Part shown: piece after piece, positions 10,533 to 20,203 of the stretch
Position numbering within the stretch: position 1 is the stretch's first letter
Layout: every line of letters begins with the position of its first letter
Source of the DNA: Pelagophyceae sp. CCMP2097
Taxonomy: Eukaryota > Sar > Pelagophyceae
Length of the DNA: 64,000 bases
Reading direction: 5' to 3'
NCBI GenBank assembly: GCA_026770575.1
Contig: MU657179.1
Location: forward strand, 591,674 to 655,673
Program-made: the position numbers and the translations under genes
Notes under the pieces: model-generated
Databases searched by the model: none
Seen by the model: only the letters and a program-made list of their open reading frames with translations
What the model was told of the DNA's origin: nothing

Positions 10533-12074
10533 ATGGCGCCGAAGCGGATGTTCATCGACGTCCTGAACCAGATGCTCCCGCACCGCCACTGCGTCAACGA
10601 CACGCTCCAGACGTGGCTATTAGAGCAGCAGCGATCTTTACGAAGGCTCGTCCGCGGGGCCAAGGAACGAGGCTTCCAAACGGTCTGCGTCGCAAACGCC
10701 CGCGACAAGCGCACCACGGCGCGCCACACTTGGGTGGACCGCCGCGAGCGCGAGTTGCACGCGGGGCGGCGGTCGTCGCTGTACTTGTCCGACGCGCTGC
10801 TCTACGAGCTGATCGTCGCAGAGGGCGTGCCCCTCATCTACGACAAACGGCACACTACAGTCGACATCCTCGCCTCTGCCGCTCTGGCCGATTCAGAGTC
10901 CATTATTGTGTCGGGTCAGTACTACAAGCTCCTCAAGTTCCAAAACGGTGCTCTGAAAGACCGCGTTAAAGTCTGGGACGTGGCGGCGCATCGAATGCGC
11001 AAGCCGCCCCTCAGCGGCACCGCGCCGCGCGCCAACTTGACGCCCATCGGCAAGTGCGCGCCCTTTGCGCCCGCGTACGCTGGCGATGCGGCGAGCTACG
11101 CCGACGATGCGGGAGACGCCCTCGGCGGCGCCCTGCGGGGCGGCGACGGCGTCGCCGAATTTGTGCGCGGCGCGGCGTACCCGCTCGCGGAGCGGCGTGG
11201 TTCGGGCAGCATGCACCTCGCGGCGCGGCCGCATCGCGCGGCGTTGTACGCGGCGCCGGTGAGGGAGGTCTTTCCAGTCTGGGAAGAAAAAGGCGTGCAG
11301 TGGATTGACGACCTCGTCCTACCGGACCGCGGCGCCACCGCGGAGACGGACGCGAAACGCATCGCCGAACAGCTCCTCGCCGACGTCGGCGGCCCGCACG
11401 ACGCCGTCCACGCGGCCACGGCGAGTTTCCGCGCCCGACGCCGAAGAGGCGTTTGCACGCTGCAACCTTGTAAAAATCACGCGTCAAAAATCACGCTGCA
11501 ACCCCGAGAGCGGATCTTTGGGCACACGACGCCGTGCGCTAGGCGCTCGTCTACGGCTGCGAGCTCGTGTCGTACGCGAACAAGACGTCGCTCCTGACTG
11601 AGGTCCGTATCGAAAACAACTCTACGGACTCGCGCTTCCTGCGAAGCGCGACTCCGGTCCTCGCAGGTCTACCGCGCCGTCGGCGCCGTGCCCAAGAGGC
11701 TCCTCGACTCGAACGCGCAGCTGCGGCGGCCCCTCGCCGCGCGAGACGCCCCGCCACAGCCGCTGCAGCACCCGGCCCTGCGCCGCGCGAAGCGGGGCGA
11801 CGCCGCGCTCCGCCCAGCCGACGCGCCGCACCGCGCCGGCTCCCAGGATGCGGCGACGCAGCGGCGGATCCCCGCACCCGACGCCGACGCCGACGAGGCG
11901 ATGTTCGGCACGAGGTCGAGGCTCGAGAGAGCTTCGTTCGTCAAGGGCGACGTCGAGGCGCCCGCCGCGACGCCGGAGCCCGCCGCGACGCTGGAGCCCG
12001 CCGCAGCCGCGCAGGCAGCGGCGGCCTCGCTGTGGACCTGGCTCCGGGGCGCCTTCGCCGGTAAGCGCAGTTGA
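10533..12074 (+). CDS. PIN/NYN-like domain protein, function unknown
   Basis: Exon 1 runs from the ATG at 10533 to about 11430. After an acceptor GCTAG near 11543 comes ALVYGCELVSYANKTSLLTE, and after CTCGCAG near 11668 comes VYRAVGAVPKRLLDSNAQL up to the stop at 12074. The N-terminus MAPKRMFIDVLNQM and the later TVDILASAALADSESIIVSG-QYYKLLKF resemble the alternating strands and acidic positions of PIN/FEN-like nucleases. The second acidic cluster is degraded (QYYK where D.D. is usual), so catalysis is doubtful. The C-terminal 60 residues are Ala/Pro-rich, contain short repeats of AATPEP and AATLEP, and end TWLRGAFAGKRS. Bases 11901-11976 in this last exon are antisense to a U-box fragment. 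The function is unknown. Confidence 0.5.
11901..11976 (-). repeat. U-box fragment duplicate, antisense inside the PIN-like gene
   Basis: Read on the minus strand, this encodes STSPLTNEALSSLDLVPNI, the second half of a U-box. It aligns over about 75 bp with 12384-12460 in the U-box gene, differing at a few bases plus one missing base in the other copy. On the plus strand it is read as part of the PIN-like protein's tail (AMFGTRSRLERASFVKGD). Confidence 0.75.
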
Positions 12075-12320
12075 ACCGCCGCGAACGGCGCTCTTCTACG
12101 CGGCACGCCTTGAACGGGACGGCCCTTGGCCCAGAGGAACACCCGGGCGAACGTTATGAAGGCCGCCCCGCTCGCACGAGTCGGTGGCCCGGCTCATCCC
12201 GGAATGCATCAGCGTCGACGCCCAGGCGACCTTGGAGACCCCCGGGCACGCGCGACTCCGAGCGGACCCCCGGGGGCCAGCAGAGCCGCAACTTCGAAGC
12301 AATTCTTTGAAGCAAGACCC
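12075..12320. other. Convergent intergenic spacer
   Basis: This lies between the stop of the PIN-like gene and the stop of the U-box gene. I see no recognisable coding, repeat or RNA feature. Confidence 0.4.
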
Positions 12321-13406
12321 TCATCGGAAGGCCGGGGCCCGGCGGCACTTGTCCAGGAACTCTGCGATCTTCTTCCGCGCGAAAATGTTCGGCACGACGT
12401 CGAGGCTCGAGAGAGCTTCGTTGTCAAGGGCGACGTCGACGCGCCTGCGACAATGCCGGGGTGAAACATCGAGAGCGGTTCCGTCGATTCGCGCACACGC
12501 ACCCGTCGCGAACCACTGCTCGATGCAGACTCGTTCGTACGTGTTCCCGTCGCGCGATATGCCGGGGTCTTTCATCAACTCGCTCGAGATTGGGCACATC
12601 ATGTCTTCGTCGACGTCGCGCTGCGCGACCTTCAGGCGCGCGAGCTCGGCGCGGTGCTCGTGCAGCTCGGCCTCGAGGACGGCCTGGTGCTGCGTGGCGC
12701 CATCGAGGACGGCCTAGGAATGCCCAGAGTCCATTTCAATTGACGGCATCGCCCTCCTCCCGACGTACCTGCGCCGAGAGCAGCTGCTGCGACTTGTGGA
12801 CGAGCGCACGGCGGAGAGTATCTTCAACGCCGACGCGAGGGGGATGTCCATGTCGCGCATGTCGCCCGGCTCAAGGTAAAGCAGCGCGCTGTCGTCAATC
12901 TCATGTTCTCGGAAGACCGCAAGCAGCGACCCGAGGCCGAGCGACTCGAGCAGCGCGACGGTCGTCGCGTCGTCGAAGTCGTCCGGCGGCGGTGGCGCTT
13001 CGACCAGACGAGCATGCTCGTCGTCGCAGGTCTCCGTCTTCACTTCATCGACGCTGAAGCTCGCCGCGTCGCCTGCTTGCGAGGACTCGTCGATGTGCAT
13101 CGCCGCTTCGTCGGTATCGTCGGCAGGAGGCTCGTTCGAGAGAGTGCGGCTCTGCGTCGAGGCCCCTCGCGGCTCGCCCGACGTCTTCGTTGTCGTAATT
13201 GCAGCAGCGTCGGCGTCCTCGTGCATCGTCCGACGCACCGACCCCGGCTTGGTCTTCTCGCGCCGTCGCTTGGTCGTCGTCGAGCGCGGCTTCGACGGCG
13301 CGCCGTTGCGTCTCACAGCTTGATCCGCGCCAGCGTCCCTCACCAAGTCGAGGTACGCTGCGTCGGCCCTGGCCCCCGCGTCGCGCGCCTGGTAGAGCGC
13401 CCAAGA
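12321..13406 (-). CDS. SAM plus U-box protein, candidate E3 ubiquitin ligase (frame breaks)
   Basis: The SAM domain is TTVALLESLGLGSLLAVFRE through DMRDMDIPLASALKILSAV. After a GTACGT to CCTAG intron near 12716-12768 comes a helical linker (HQAVLEAELHEHRAELARLK) and the U-box: MMCPISSELMKDPGISRDGN, TYERVCIEQWFATG, an intron near 12435-12500, then STSPLT and NEALSSLDVVPN-IFARKKIAEFL. U-boxes recruit E2 enzymes. Two single-base breaks are visible. One follows SAVR before LVHKSQQLLSAQ, and one falls within SPLT|NEAL, where the duplicate at 11901-11976 has the extra base that keeps frame. The N-terminal part (ARDAGARADAAYLDLVRDAG onward) is in the same frame as the end of the ankyrin array, separated only by a TAA at 13410. 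ANK and SAM/U-box may therefore once have been one gene. Confidence 0.6.
12384..12460 (-). repeat. U-box second-half segment, partner of 11901-11976
   Basis: This is the copy inside the U-box gene. It lacks one C relative to the duplicate, which throws the SPLT motif out of frame with NEALSSLDVVPNIF. Confidence 0.7.
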
Positions 13407-13409
13407 TCC

Positions 13410-14973
13410 TTAAAACGCGACGACCAGCGAGAAGAGCGCGATGGCCCTTCCGCGCATAGGGCTCGCCGTGTCGAGCAGTTCGACTGCCGTCATCTGATCG
13501 TGCATGAGCGCGAGTTGTAACGGCGTCTCGCCGATCATTGTCTTGACGGTCGAGACGTCGCAACCGGCTCGGAGCAACGAGGTGAGCACCGCCAGGTGCC
13601 CCCCAAAAGGCCGCCGCGTGCGCGGCGGTCCAGCCGCTGCGCGTCGCCCGGTTCGCATCGCAGCCCAACGCTCCGAGCAACATGTCGAATGCGGCCGTGT
13701 GGCCATACATGGCGGCGGTGAACGCTGGCGTCTCGCCGTTGTGCGTCAACCGGTTCAAATCGGCGCCGCATTCGATGAGCATTTCGACGACGGCGGGGTG
13801 GCCGTTTTGCGCGGCTCCGTACAGCGGCGTCGCCCCTTCAACCGACGCCTTGTTCAAATCGCCGCCGATTTCGATGAATATTGCGACGACGTTCCTGTGG
13901 CCGTTCTGCGCTGCCGCGCACAGCGGTGTCGTCCCGTCGGCCGCCGCGTCGTTCATATTTGCGCCCGTCGCGATGAGCAGGTCGACGACGCCCGCGTGCC
14001 CCCCCCCCGCGAGGCAAATAGCAGCGGCGTCGCCCCGTTCTGCGCCGCCTTGCTCGCATTTGCGCCGCTTTTTGATGAGCATTTCAACGACGCTGTGGCC
14101 GTAATGCGCGGCTACGTCTAGCGGCGTCGTCCCGTCGGCCGTCGCCTTGTCCACATCGGCGCCGCTTTCGATAAGCATTTCGACGATGTCGCTGTGGCCG
14201 TTGTGCGCGGCTGCGTACAGCGGCGTCGCGTCCGCCCACGCGTTGTCCACATTTGCCCCCATGGCTATAAACAGGTTGACGACGCCCGCGTGGCCCTCCT
14301 GCGCGGCGAAGAGCAGCGGCGTCGCCCCGTTCGGCGCCGCCTTACTCAAATTCGCGCCCGCGGCGACGAGAGCGTCGCACACACCTGCGTTGCCGCGCGA
14401 CGCTGCGACCAACAAGGGTGTCGACCCTTCCTTTGTCTTCTGGTCCACGGCAGCGCCGTGGGCGACGAGCAGGGCGAAGATGCCCGTGTGGTCCTCCCGC
14501 GAGGCGTGGAACAGCGGCGTCGCCCCGTCCGGCGCCGCCTTATTCACATTTGCGCCCGCGGCAATGAGAACGTCAACGACGCCCGTGTGGCCGTGGAACG
14601 CTGCTAACAACAAGGGCGTCCAGTAGTCGTCCAGCGCCTGGTCCACGGCGGCTCCGTAGGCGATGAGCAGGCCGACTACGTCCCCGCGCCCCGTCTGCGC
14701 CGCACTGATGAGGAGCGTAATCACGTTTGTTACCTGGTTCACAGCGTCGCCGGACCGCAGGAGCGCGCCGAGCACATCGACGTGGCCGTACGCCACCGCG
14801 GCGAGCGCCGCCCTAAAACCACTGGCGCCCCGGGCTGTGTCGCAGCGTTGGGCGAGGAAGTGCTCGACCAGCGCGACGTCGCCGTTGGCGGCGGCGTCGA
14901 ACATCAGCTCGCACGATGCCAACGCGACGCCGGTGCACGAGCCCGCCGTGGCCACGCCGAGCGAGAGCCGCAT
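13410..14973 (-). CDS. Ankyrin-repeat protein, about 14 repeats (frame breaks)
   Basis: The chosen start, the ATG at 14973 (MRLSLGVATAGSC), precedes a run of about 14 ankyrin repeats of 33 residues, for example DGTTPLDVAAHYGHSVVEML and EGATPLYGAAQNGHPAVVEM. A longer open frame reaches 15336, but its first residues come from the neighbouring transposon TIR. The frame is interrupted by three single-base length changes at homopolymers. Two compensate each other (an A-run near 14067-14075 and a C-run near 14002-14009), and one lies at CCCCCCAAAA near 13598. Correcting them restores perfect repeats such as GGHLAVLTSLLRAGCDVSTV. Ankyrin arrays mediate protein binding, and the partner is unknown. 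The breaks may be consensus errors or early decay. Large single-exon genes elsewhere in the window are intact. Confidence 0.75.
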
Positions 14974-15207
14974 CCTGGACTCTGCGGGTGCGCGAGGGCG
15001 GTCCCGCTCTCGAGCTCGGGCCCAGAAGATCTCGATCTCAATGCCCAGGCGGAGGTCGCCTTGCCTATATTCCCGCCACGAGCCCGCACTCTGGAGCTCC
15101 GGCGCTGCTCCCTGTACGCCGACGCGGGCGCGCCGCCGGCCAGTCCGCCGCACCGCCGGCTGTCCGAGGACTGTTCCGCCGATCATCATCAAGTTTGACC
15201 TTCTAGG

Positions 15208-15260
15208 ATTCCTACAATTGTACTTGTTAGGATTCCTATTACAATTGTAGGAATTCCTAG
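15208..15260. repeat. Cluster of AGGATTCCTA / ACAATTGTA / AGGAATTCCTAG motifs
   Basis: Three tandem-like copies of AGGA(A)TTCCTA alternate with ACAATTGTA. The same words in inverted arrangement occur at 17826-17885, so the two clusters could be ends of one composite repeat island of about 2.7 kb. Confidence 0.5.
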
Positions 15261-15301
15261 GGGGTGGCACTGAAAGTTGTAAAAAAAAGTCGCCGTTGGC
15301 G

Positions 15302-15341
15302 CAAGGGGGTGGCGAAAAAACAGTGGGCCGCAACATGACAC
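15302..15341 (+). repeat. Left TIR of the 1.5-kb transposon
   Basis: This is a perfect reverse complement of 16769-16808. The upstream frame of the ankyrin gene runs into it. Confidence 0.9.
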
Positions 15342-15464
15342 ATTGACGTTCAACTCAAAAATCTAGTTAGTTAGCTCCCAACGGTCATTAATCGGACATT
15401 AAAGGAACCCATAAACGGCCCGGATGGAGCCATAACCTCTCGCCAGGCTCTGGCTTGCGCTGCG

Positions 15465-16572
15465 TTGCGCATTGGCGTTGCGATGAAGCCCCGCGGCGCG
15501 GCCATGTCGAAGCCCGATTGGGCCAATGTCGCCGAGAGCGCCAAGGCGTCGAAGTCCGACTGGGCCCACCGGACTCGCGGCCCGGGCTCATTCCAGTACA
15601 CCGTCAAGGGCTACCTGGTCGCCGATGCGCGCTTCTGCGACGACGAGGTCACGGTGACGATCACGGTCTCCGACGACGGCGCCACGCGCTGCTCCAAGCC
15701 GGGCTGCAAGGCGCCGGACTTTGGAAAGTCACCGGTCACGCGATCCGAGTTCGCCACGTTCAAGCACACCGTCGCGCACCACGCGCCCGGCACGGCCACG
15801 ATCGGCGTCGGCCCGAGCGGCGACAGCCGGCGCCTCAAGCAGACCACGCTGGGCGGCGCCTTTAGCGCCACGGCCGAGGAGGTCAAGAAGCAGCGCCTCG
15901 CTGCGCGCGACGCGCGGATGCAGTCCGTTTTGGAACGCTCACAAGCGCCGCCGGCGAGCGCGCCGGCGCCGGTGCCGCCGCCAGCCGAGCACGGCGTGGC
16001 TCCGGCCATGGTGCCGACGTGGCTTTCCAAGGTCGTCGCCAACGCCAAAGCGGGGCGCGGGGGCGAGGTCGTGTCGTGCGGCGGCATCCCGCTCGCCCTG
16101 CCCGAGGCGGCCGTCCTCCACTTCCCGTTCTCCATCGCGTCGGCGGTGCCGGGCTTGGGCGGTGTGCTGTACTTTGACGCCAACATGGGGGTCATGCGGG
16201 CGTCAAGATGCGACATGCACTGGTTCGTTGAGGACGTCAACGTCGACCTGCCTGGCTTCACGAGCGGACGAACCACCTCATTCAGTGCCCCGATTGCCCG
16301 CCGAAGCCGATGCTGCGGTACTTCTGGAAGTACCGGTGCATGCGGGCGCACTGGGAAGCCTCGCATCCTTCGATCACGATGCCCGCGTCGCTCGTGGCCG
16401 ACCTTAAGATCACGGACACCGAGCGCGACGGTCTCCTGAAGTTCAAGACGCCCACTACCAAGTCGAAGGCCAAGAAGCGCCGCAGGAACGACGCTGCTGC
16501 GGCGCCAGAGAAGGCGGCCAACGTGCGGCGCCAGACGGCAGCGGCCGACGCCTGGGCCGCAAACCGGCGCTG
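15465..16572 (+). CDS. Transposon-encoded protein with two Cys/His clusters (one frameshift)
   Basis: The frame opens near 15465 (plausible ATG at 15483 or 15504). It reads MSKPDWANVAESAKASKSDW, then a first metal-site-like cluster RCSKPGC...FKHTVAHH, a Pro/Ala linker and a conserved-looking block SCGGIPLALPEAAVLHFPFS. Near 16262 the frame must shift by one base. The downstream frame gives NHLIQCPDCPPKPMLRYFWK and then YRCMRAHWEASHPS, a CxxC...Cx3Hx4H pattern, ending KKRRRNDAAAAPEKAANVRR up to the stop at 16572. No DDE-type transposase signature is evident to me. It may be a DNA-binding transposon protein or a divergent transposase. The shift may be decay, programmed frameshifting or a consensus error. 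Confidence 0.55.
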
Positions 16573-16690
16573 AACCGACCGAGCCAGGTGGCAGCGGCCG
16601 GCGCCTGCCAGTGGGCCGCCAGCCGGCGCTGAACCAACCGTCGAGGTGGCGGCGGCCGGCGCCTGAGCCGCCAGACGGCGCTAACCACCG
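16520..16690 (+). repeat. Imperfect tandem repeat, period about 57 bp
   Basis: About three units contain CCGGCGCTGAACC and GGTGGC(A/G)GCGGCCGGCGCC. The first overlaps the 3' end of the transposon frame (AADAWAANRR) and the rest lie after its stop. This looks like a local duplication of the coding 3' end. Confidence 0.6.
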
Positions 16691-16768
16691 AGACGGGTCC
16701 ATCGTAAAAAATTCAAATTTTACACCACACAGAAACCTGGGTCAGGAGCCGTAAATCTAGGTTAGTTA

Positions 16769-16808
16769 GTGTCATGTTGCGGCCCACTGTTTTTTCGCCA
16801 CCCCCTTG
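16769..16808 (-). repeat. Right TIR of the 1.5-kb transposon
   Basis: Reverse complement of 15302-15341 and flanked outside by GTTGGCG. Confidence 0.9.
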
Positions 16809-16819
16809 GTTGGCGCCAA

Positions 16820-17400
16820 GATTTGGCATGCCGAGAGAGCTCGCCGAGAGAGAACCCACAAGCCAAGTTTCATCGTCATTGGCCGTAAACTCATCGCGCG
16901 GCGAGTGCACAAAGATGGAATTTTTTTCTCATACTATTATCATTATGCCAGTGGCAAGGGGGCCTTTTCGGGCCACGGTGCGGCGCTGAGGCGGCGGCTC
17001 CGGCCCGCCATCTAGGGGGCGTCCCGTCCCACCCCTAGCCGTTTGGCATCAGCTTCCGTCGGTCCCCGCGGACAATTTCGTATTTTTCGCAAAAAAATTT
17101 AAGTTCTTGCGGAAACGTTGAACTCTCAACTTCCTCTGACATCCACGAATATGCAGTCCAAATGTTCAGAAGCGCTCTATAAAATTTTTGAATCCCCCCA
17201 AAATCCACTGAAAAGGAAACTATGGGTCCGATAGATTTGCGACATCTTCAAGATTGGGCCACAAGCCGTTGGGCGTTGCCCAACACCTCCTCCCCAAATA
17301 TTGGAGATGTCGCAAATCGCGAACCCGCCTCACCAACCTCCGCCGATTTATCGTCAAATGCAAGGTCACTTTAGTTTTTTTCTTCGAAAGTCTCGCTTTC
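16820..17400. other. Non-coding AT-variable region with a nested hairpin (17234-17318)
   Basis: No gene is seen. A 13-bp inverted repeat GATTTGCGACATC / GATGTCGCAAATC (17234-17246 and 17306-17318) encloses a second short hairpin GTTGGGC-GTT-GCCCAAC (17268-17284). Base composition is more AT-rich than the genes around it. Confidence 0.5.
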
Positions 17401-17406
17401 ACCCCC

Positions 17407-17838
17407 TAGGAATTCCTATACTGGACGACCTGGCCACTTTCCAGGTTTGCACCCCACGGGAAAACCCACTTTCGGTTTCGCTGTTCCGTTTCTGTGGGCG
17501 GGAAATATTTCAAAATTTAATGGACTTTTTCAATATTTCAAAACGTCATTCAATATTTGAAATCCAGCAACTTCGTGTGAAAATCAAGAGATTTGGCTCT
17601 ATTTCATGTGAAAATCAAGGTCATTGACTCCATTTCAGCTGAAATGGAGCGCAGAATCTACGATTTTCGGCGGGAAGTCGGAACTTTTGGTGTGCGCAAA
17701 CTGCGAGGGGTGAAGAGGGGGATTTTCGTACTTTTTGATTTTCCCGCTTTTTGTTTTCGTACTTCGATTTTTGGCCGGGGTTTATGGACTTTTGGGAAAA
17801 TGGCCAGGTCGTCCAGTACTTGTAGCTAGGAATTCCTA
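17407..17838. mobile_element. MITE-like element, about 430 bp, AT-rich
   Basis: Inverted arms TACTGGACGACCTGGCCAC-TTTCC (17419-17442) and the complementary 17795-17818 differ at one base. Each arm is bordered outside by TAGGAATTCCTA (17407-17418 and 17827-17838), which could be target duplication or an outer part of the element. There is no coding potential. The internal sequence has several ATTTCAAAAT/AATATTTGAAA-type short repeats. Confidence 0.65.
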
Positions 17839-18070
17839 TAGGAATCCTACAATTGTACAATAAATATCATGGTAAGGATTCCTAATAATTAGTTCTGTGT
17901 CATGACCATCATGTGACGGGTTGAGCCGCGCATAACCTGAACAAAATAAAGTTCAACTTCAGTGTCCAAATTCAGTTTTCAACGGGCCTTATCCCTTGAA
18001 ACTAAATTAATCCACTCTTAAACTTGTTCAGCGTCCTTGCGCGCGCCGGCGCGGCGGCGCCGCGCCGGGG

Positions 18071-19676
18071 ATGCGGTGGTTTCCGGTGGTGCTCGCCTTC
18101 GTTGGGGCGTGGGGCTTTGACGTCGCACTGGTCATGAGCGCGCGCGAGGTGCTCCAGAGGCACGTTTCCACTTGGGACGAGTTTGTCATCCAGCCCTGGC
18201 TCGGCAACGGGTCCGCTGTCACCACCTTCGTCTGCACGGGGCCCGGCGGCTCCGAGTCGCAGCCCGCAAACTGGGCCGACGCCGCGGGCGAAATCGTCAT
18301 CGTCAAACCGCCGGTGGTCGACTGGGTGCGCCCCCCGAAGCGCTTTGCTGGAAACCAAACGCACCGAGCGCGCGACTTCGGTACCACGTGGCAAACGTGC
18401 ACGCGCGGCGTAGGGGGACCAGTTCACCCGCTCGGAAGCGTGCTACGACGCGGCGCGGCGCCACGAGGCGCGGCGCGGCAAGGATTTTACGTTTACGCAC
18501 TTTGTCCGCGCGCGGCCCGACCTCCGCTGGGACGTGCGTCGTGCCTGCTCCCTGGATGCGAGCGCGCCTCGGCTGGATGCGAGCATGCCTCTAGAGTCGC
18601 CGCCGCCGCGTCGTGCCACGTTGTGTTTCGACTTTGCAGCGTATTCCTCGGCGCGCGTCCGAAGCGCTTGCTAGGGCCCCGTCGTTCCGCTGTCGGCGCT
18701 CGACCCGTACGCCATCTCGCTGCGGGCGCGCAGCCTCGTCTACGCTGAAGAGACGATGACGTTCGTCGCCGCGATGAGCGCCCCGTCGCGAAGAGGTCCG
18801 CGCCCCCCACTCTTAGTCGCGAGCCCCGCGCCGTATTCGAACCTATTGCATCTCGCGAGCCCCGAGCGGCCACCGATTCTTGCGCGTGCAGGGTGCGACT
18901 ACTTTCCAAAATTGCTCAAGGTCTCTGCGAGTCAACTCCGCGATGACATGCGTGCGTCCCTTCGACCGACGCCTACTGCGTCCCAAAACGCCCACCTTTG
19001 GCACAGGAGCGGAAGGGTCCGGCACCGGTGTCCTGTGATCGTTCGACGCGTGCCTCGCCCGAGCTCGTATACGATGCAGGATCCCCCGGTGCGCAATCTT
19101 CGACGTGAGTGTCGTCCGAGCTTCCACGAGCGGCGTGCATTCACTGTTTGCCTAGGATCAATTCGCGATCATCCCGCGCGCGTTCGCCGAGGCGTACTTC
19201 CGCATGGAGGGCGGCTTCCCGGACAGTCCACCGCACCTCGCCGAGTTTATGAACTTTTCCGTGCGTCTCGGTGCCGCAGCCCTCGACGCCGTGGCCTCGA
19301 CGCATCCATGCCCCTCGCGCCTCGCAGGCGGGCTTCGACCCTTCGGCCGTGGCGAAGCGGTACGGCACCAGACGCAGCCCGGACGCGTTCGTGCGCAGCT
19401 GTCACATGTTCAACGCTAAGTCATGGTGCGACGCGGCGCCGCGCGCCGAGCGGGTTGCCCTTTGGGACGTTGGCGCCTAGGCAGTCGATCTTTACGCGCA
19501 CGTTCCACGGTGAGTACGGCGTCGGGTCGCACGACTTTTCGCACGGCTGCTGCGAGGGCCGCCTCACGTGGCGCCTCACGGGACGCCTCGCGCCCGTCGA
19601 GGTCCGGGCGTTTCCTATCACCTTCAAGGGGCCCCTCGCCGGCGCCCGGCGCATGCGGCGCGAAATCGCGTGCTAG
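18071..19676 (+). CDS. Secreted or Golgi glycosyltransferase-like protein
   Basis: The start MRWFPVVLAFVGAWGFDVAL is a signal peptide or anchor. Exons then give FTHFVRARPDLRWDVRR (after about 18420), PVVPLSALDPYAISLRARSL (about 18680), DQFAIIPRAFAEAYFRMEGG (after a CCTAG acceptor near 19156), AFVRSCHMFNAKSWCD (about 19390) and HGEYGVGSHDFSHGCCEGRL to the stop at 19676. The pair (V)RARPDL and DQF(A/G)I.PR..A..YF is typical of a broad group of algal nucleotide-sugar glycosyltransferase-like proteins, where the D-rich motifs are donor-binding. The family assignment is from motif order only and exon joins are not all resolved. Confidence 0.5.
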
Positions 19677-20203
19677 CGGAAATGAAAGCATCATTGTAAT
19701 CGTACCGAAGCGGCGCAACGCCACGCCGGCGGCGCGTCTATAGGGCTCGTGCGCCGGCCGATGAGGGGCCTCTCGAGATCGCGCGGGCCCTGTCCGCGCT
19801 CGTCGCCGAGTCACGGGCCGGGTCTTTGAACAAAATACTACTCTCGCCTCCTGCGGCGCGCGGCCGGCCCCGGCCCGCCGGCCGCGGCGCCGGGGCGACT
19901 CTTCTATCGGCCGAAACGAGTGTGCACTTGCGGGGCGCCGCTTAGGCAAGGGGTGGCGCCGCCCTCGCGCGCGTGTGCGCCCCGGCCCCGGCCAGGCGCG
20001 CTCGCCCGGGTCGGGTCTGCGATGGGGGCTGCTTTACGGAGCTGGCCGTTTGCCGCCGGCGGGGCGTGGGGGTCGAGGTCTGCGAGGCGCGGGCCAACGT
20101 GCCTCGGTTCGAACTCGGGCGCGCCGGGTGGGCGCACCGGGTGGGCCGGGCGCGCCTAGCGTGGGCGCGGGGCGTGGGGTGCGGGCGTCCGTTTCGGCGC
20201 GTC
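19677..20203. other. GC-rich convergent intergenic region
   Basis: No gene is recognised. Open frames on both strands are low-complexity Arg/Gly/Ala products of GC bias. One GGTTCGAACTC near 20104 resembles a tRNA B box but has no matching cloverleaf. Confidence 0.4.

Larger units (their letters stand above)
15302..16808 (+). mobile_element. TIR DNA transposon, 1,507 bp, superfamily unknown
   Basis: Perfect 40-bp terminal inverted repeats lie at 15302-15341 and 16769-16808 (outer ends CAAGGGGGTGGCG). They are flanked directly by the 7-bp direct repeat GTTGGCG at 15295-15301 and 16809-16815, a clean target-site duplication. A subterminal direct repeat AAATCTAG(G)TTAGTTAG occurs just inside both ends (about 15358 and 16754). 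The interior carries one open frame on the plus strand. TIR start and TSD length do not fit a single superfamily well: hAT has CAGGG ends but 8-bp TSDs, and Mutator TSDs are longer. A small non-autonomous or novel autonomous element is possible. Confidence 0.85.

Noticed and set aside
11669..12142. A second U-box gene on the minus strand
   Set aside because: Only the second half of the domain is present, with no CPI..E(L/I) segment upstream; treated as a duplicated fragment.
13045..15336. A single 763-codon ankyrin ORF
   Set aside because: Its start comes from a transposon TIR and its 3' third leaves the ankyrin frame; repeats continue only after single-base corrections, so the model was split.
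20090..20130. tRNA-like B box GGTTCGAACTC
   Set aside because: No A box or cloverleaf could be drawn around it; no other tRNA or rRNA gene was recognised in the window.
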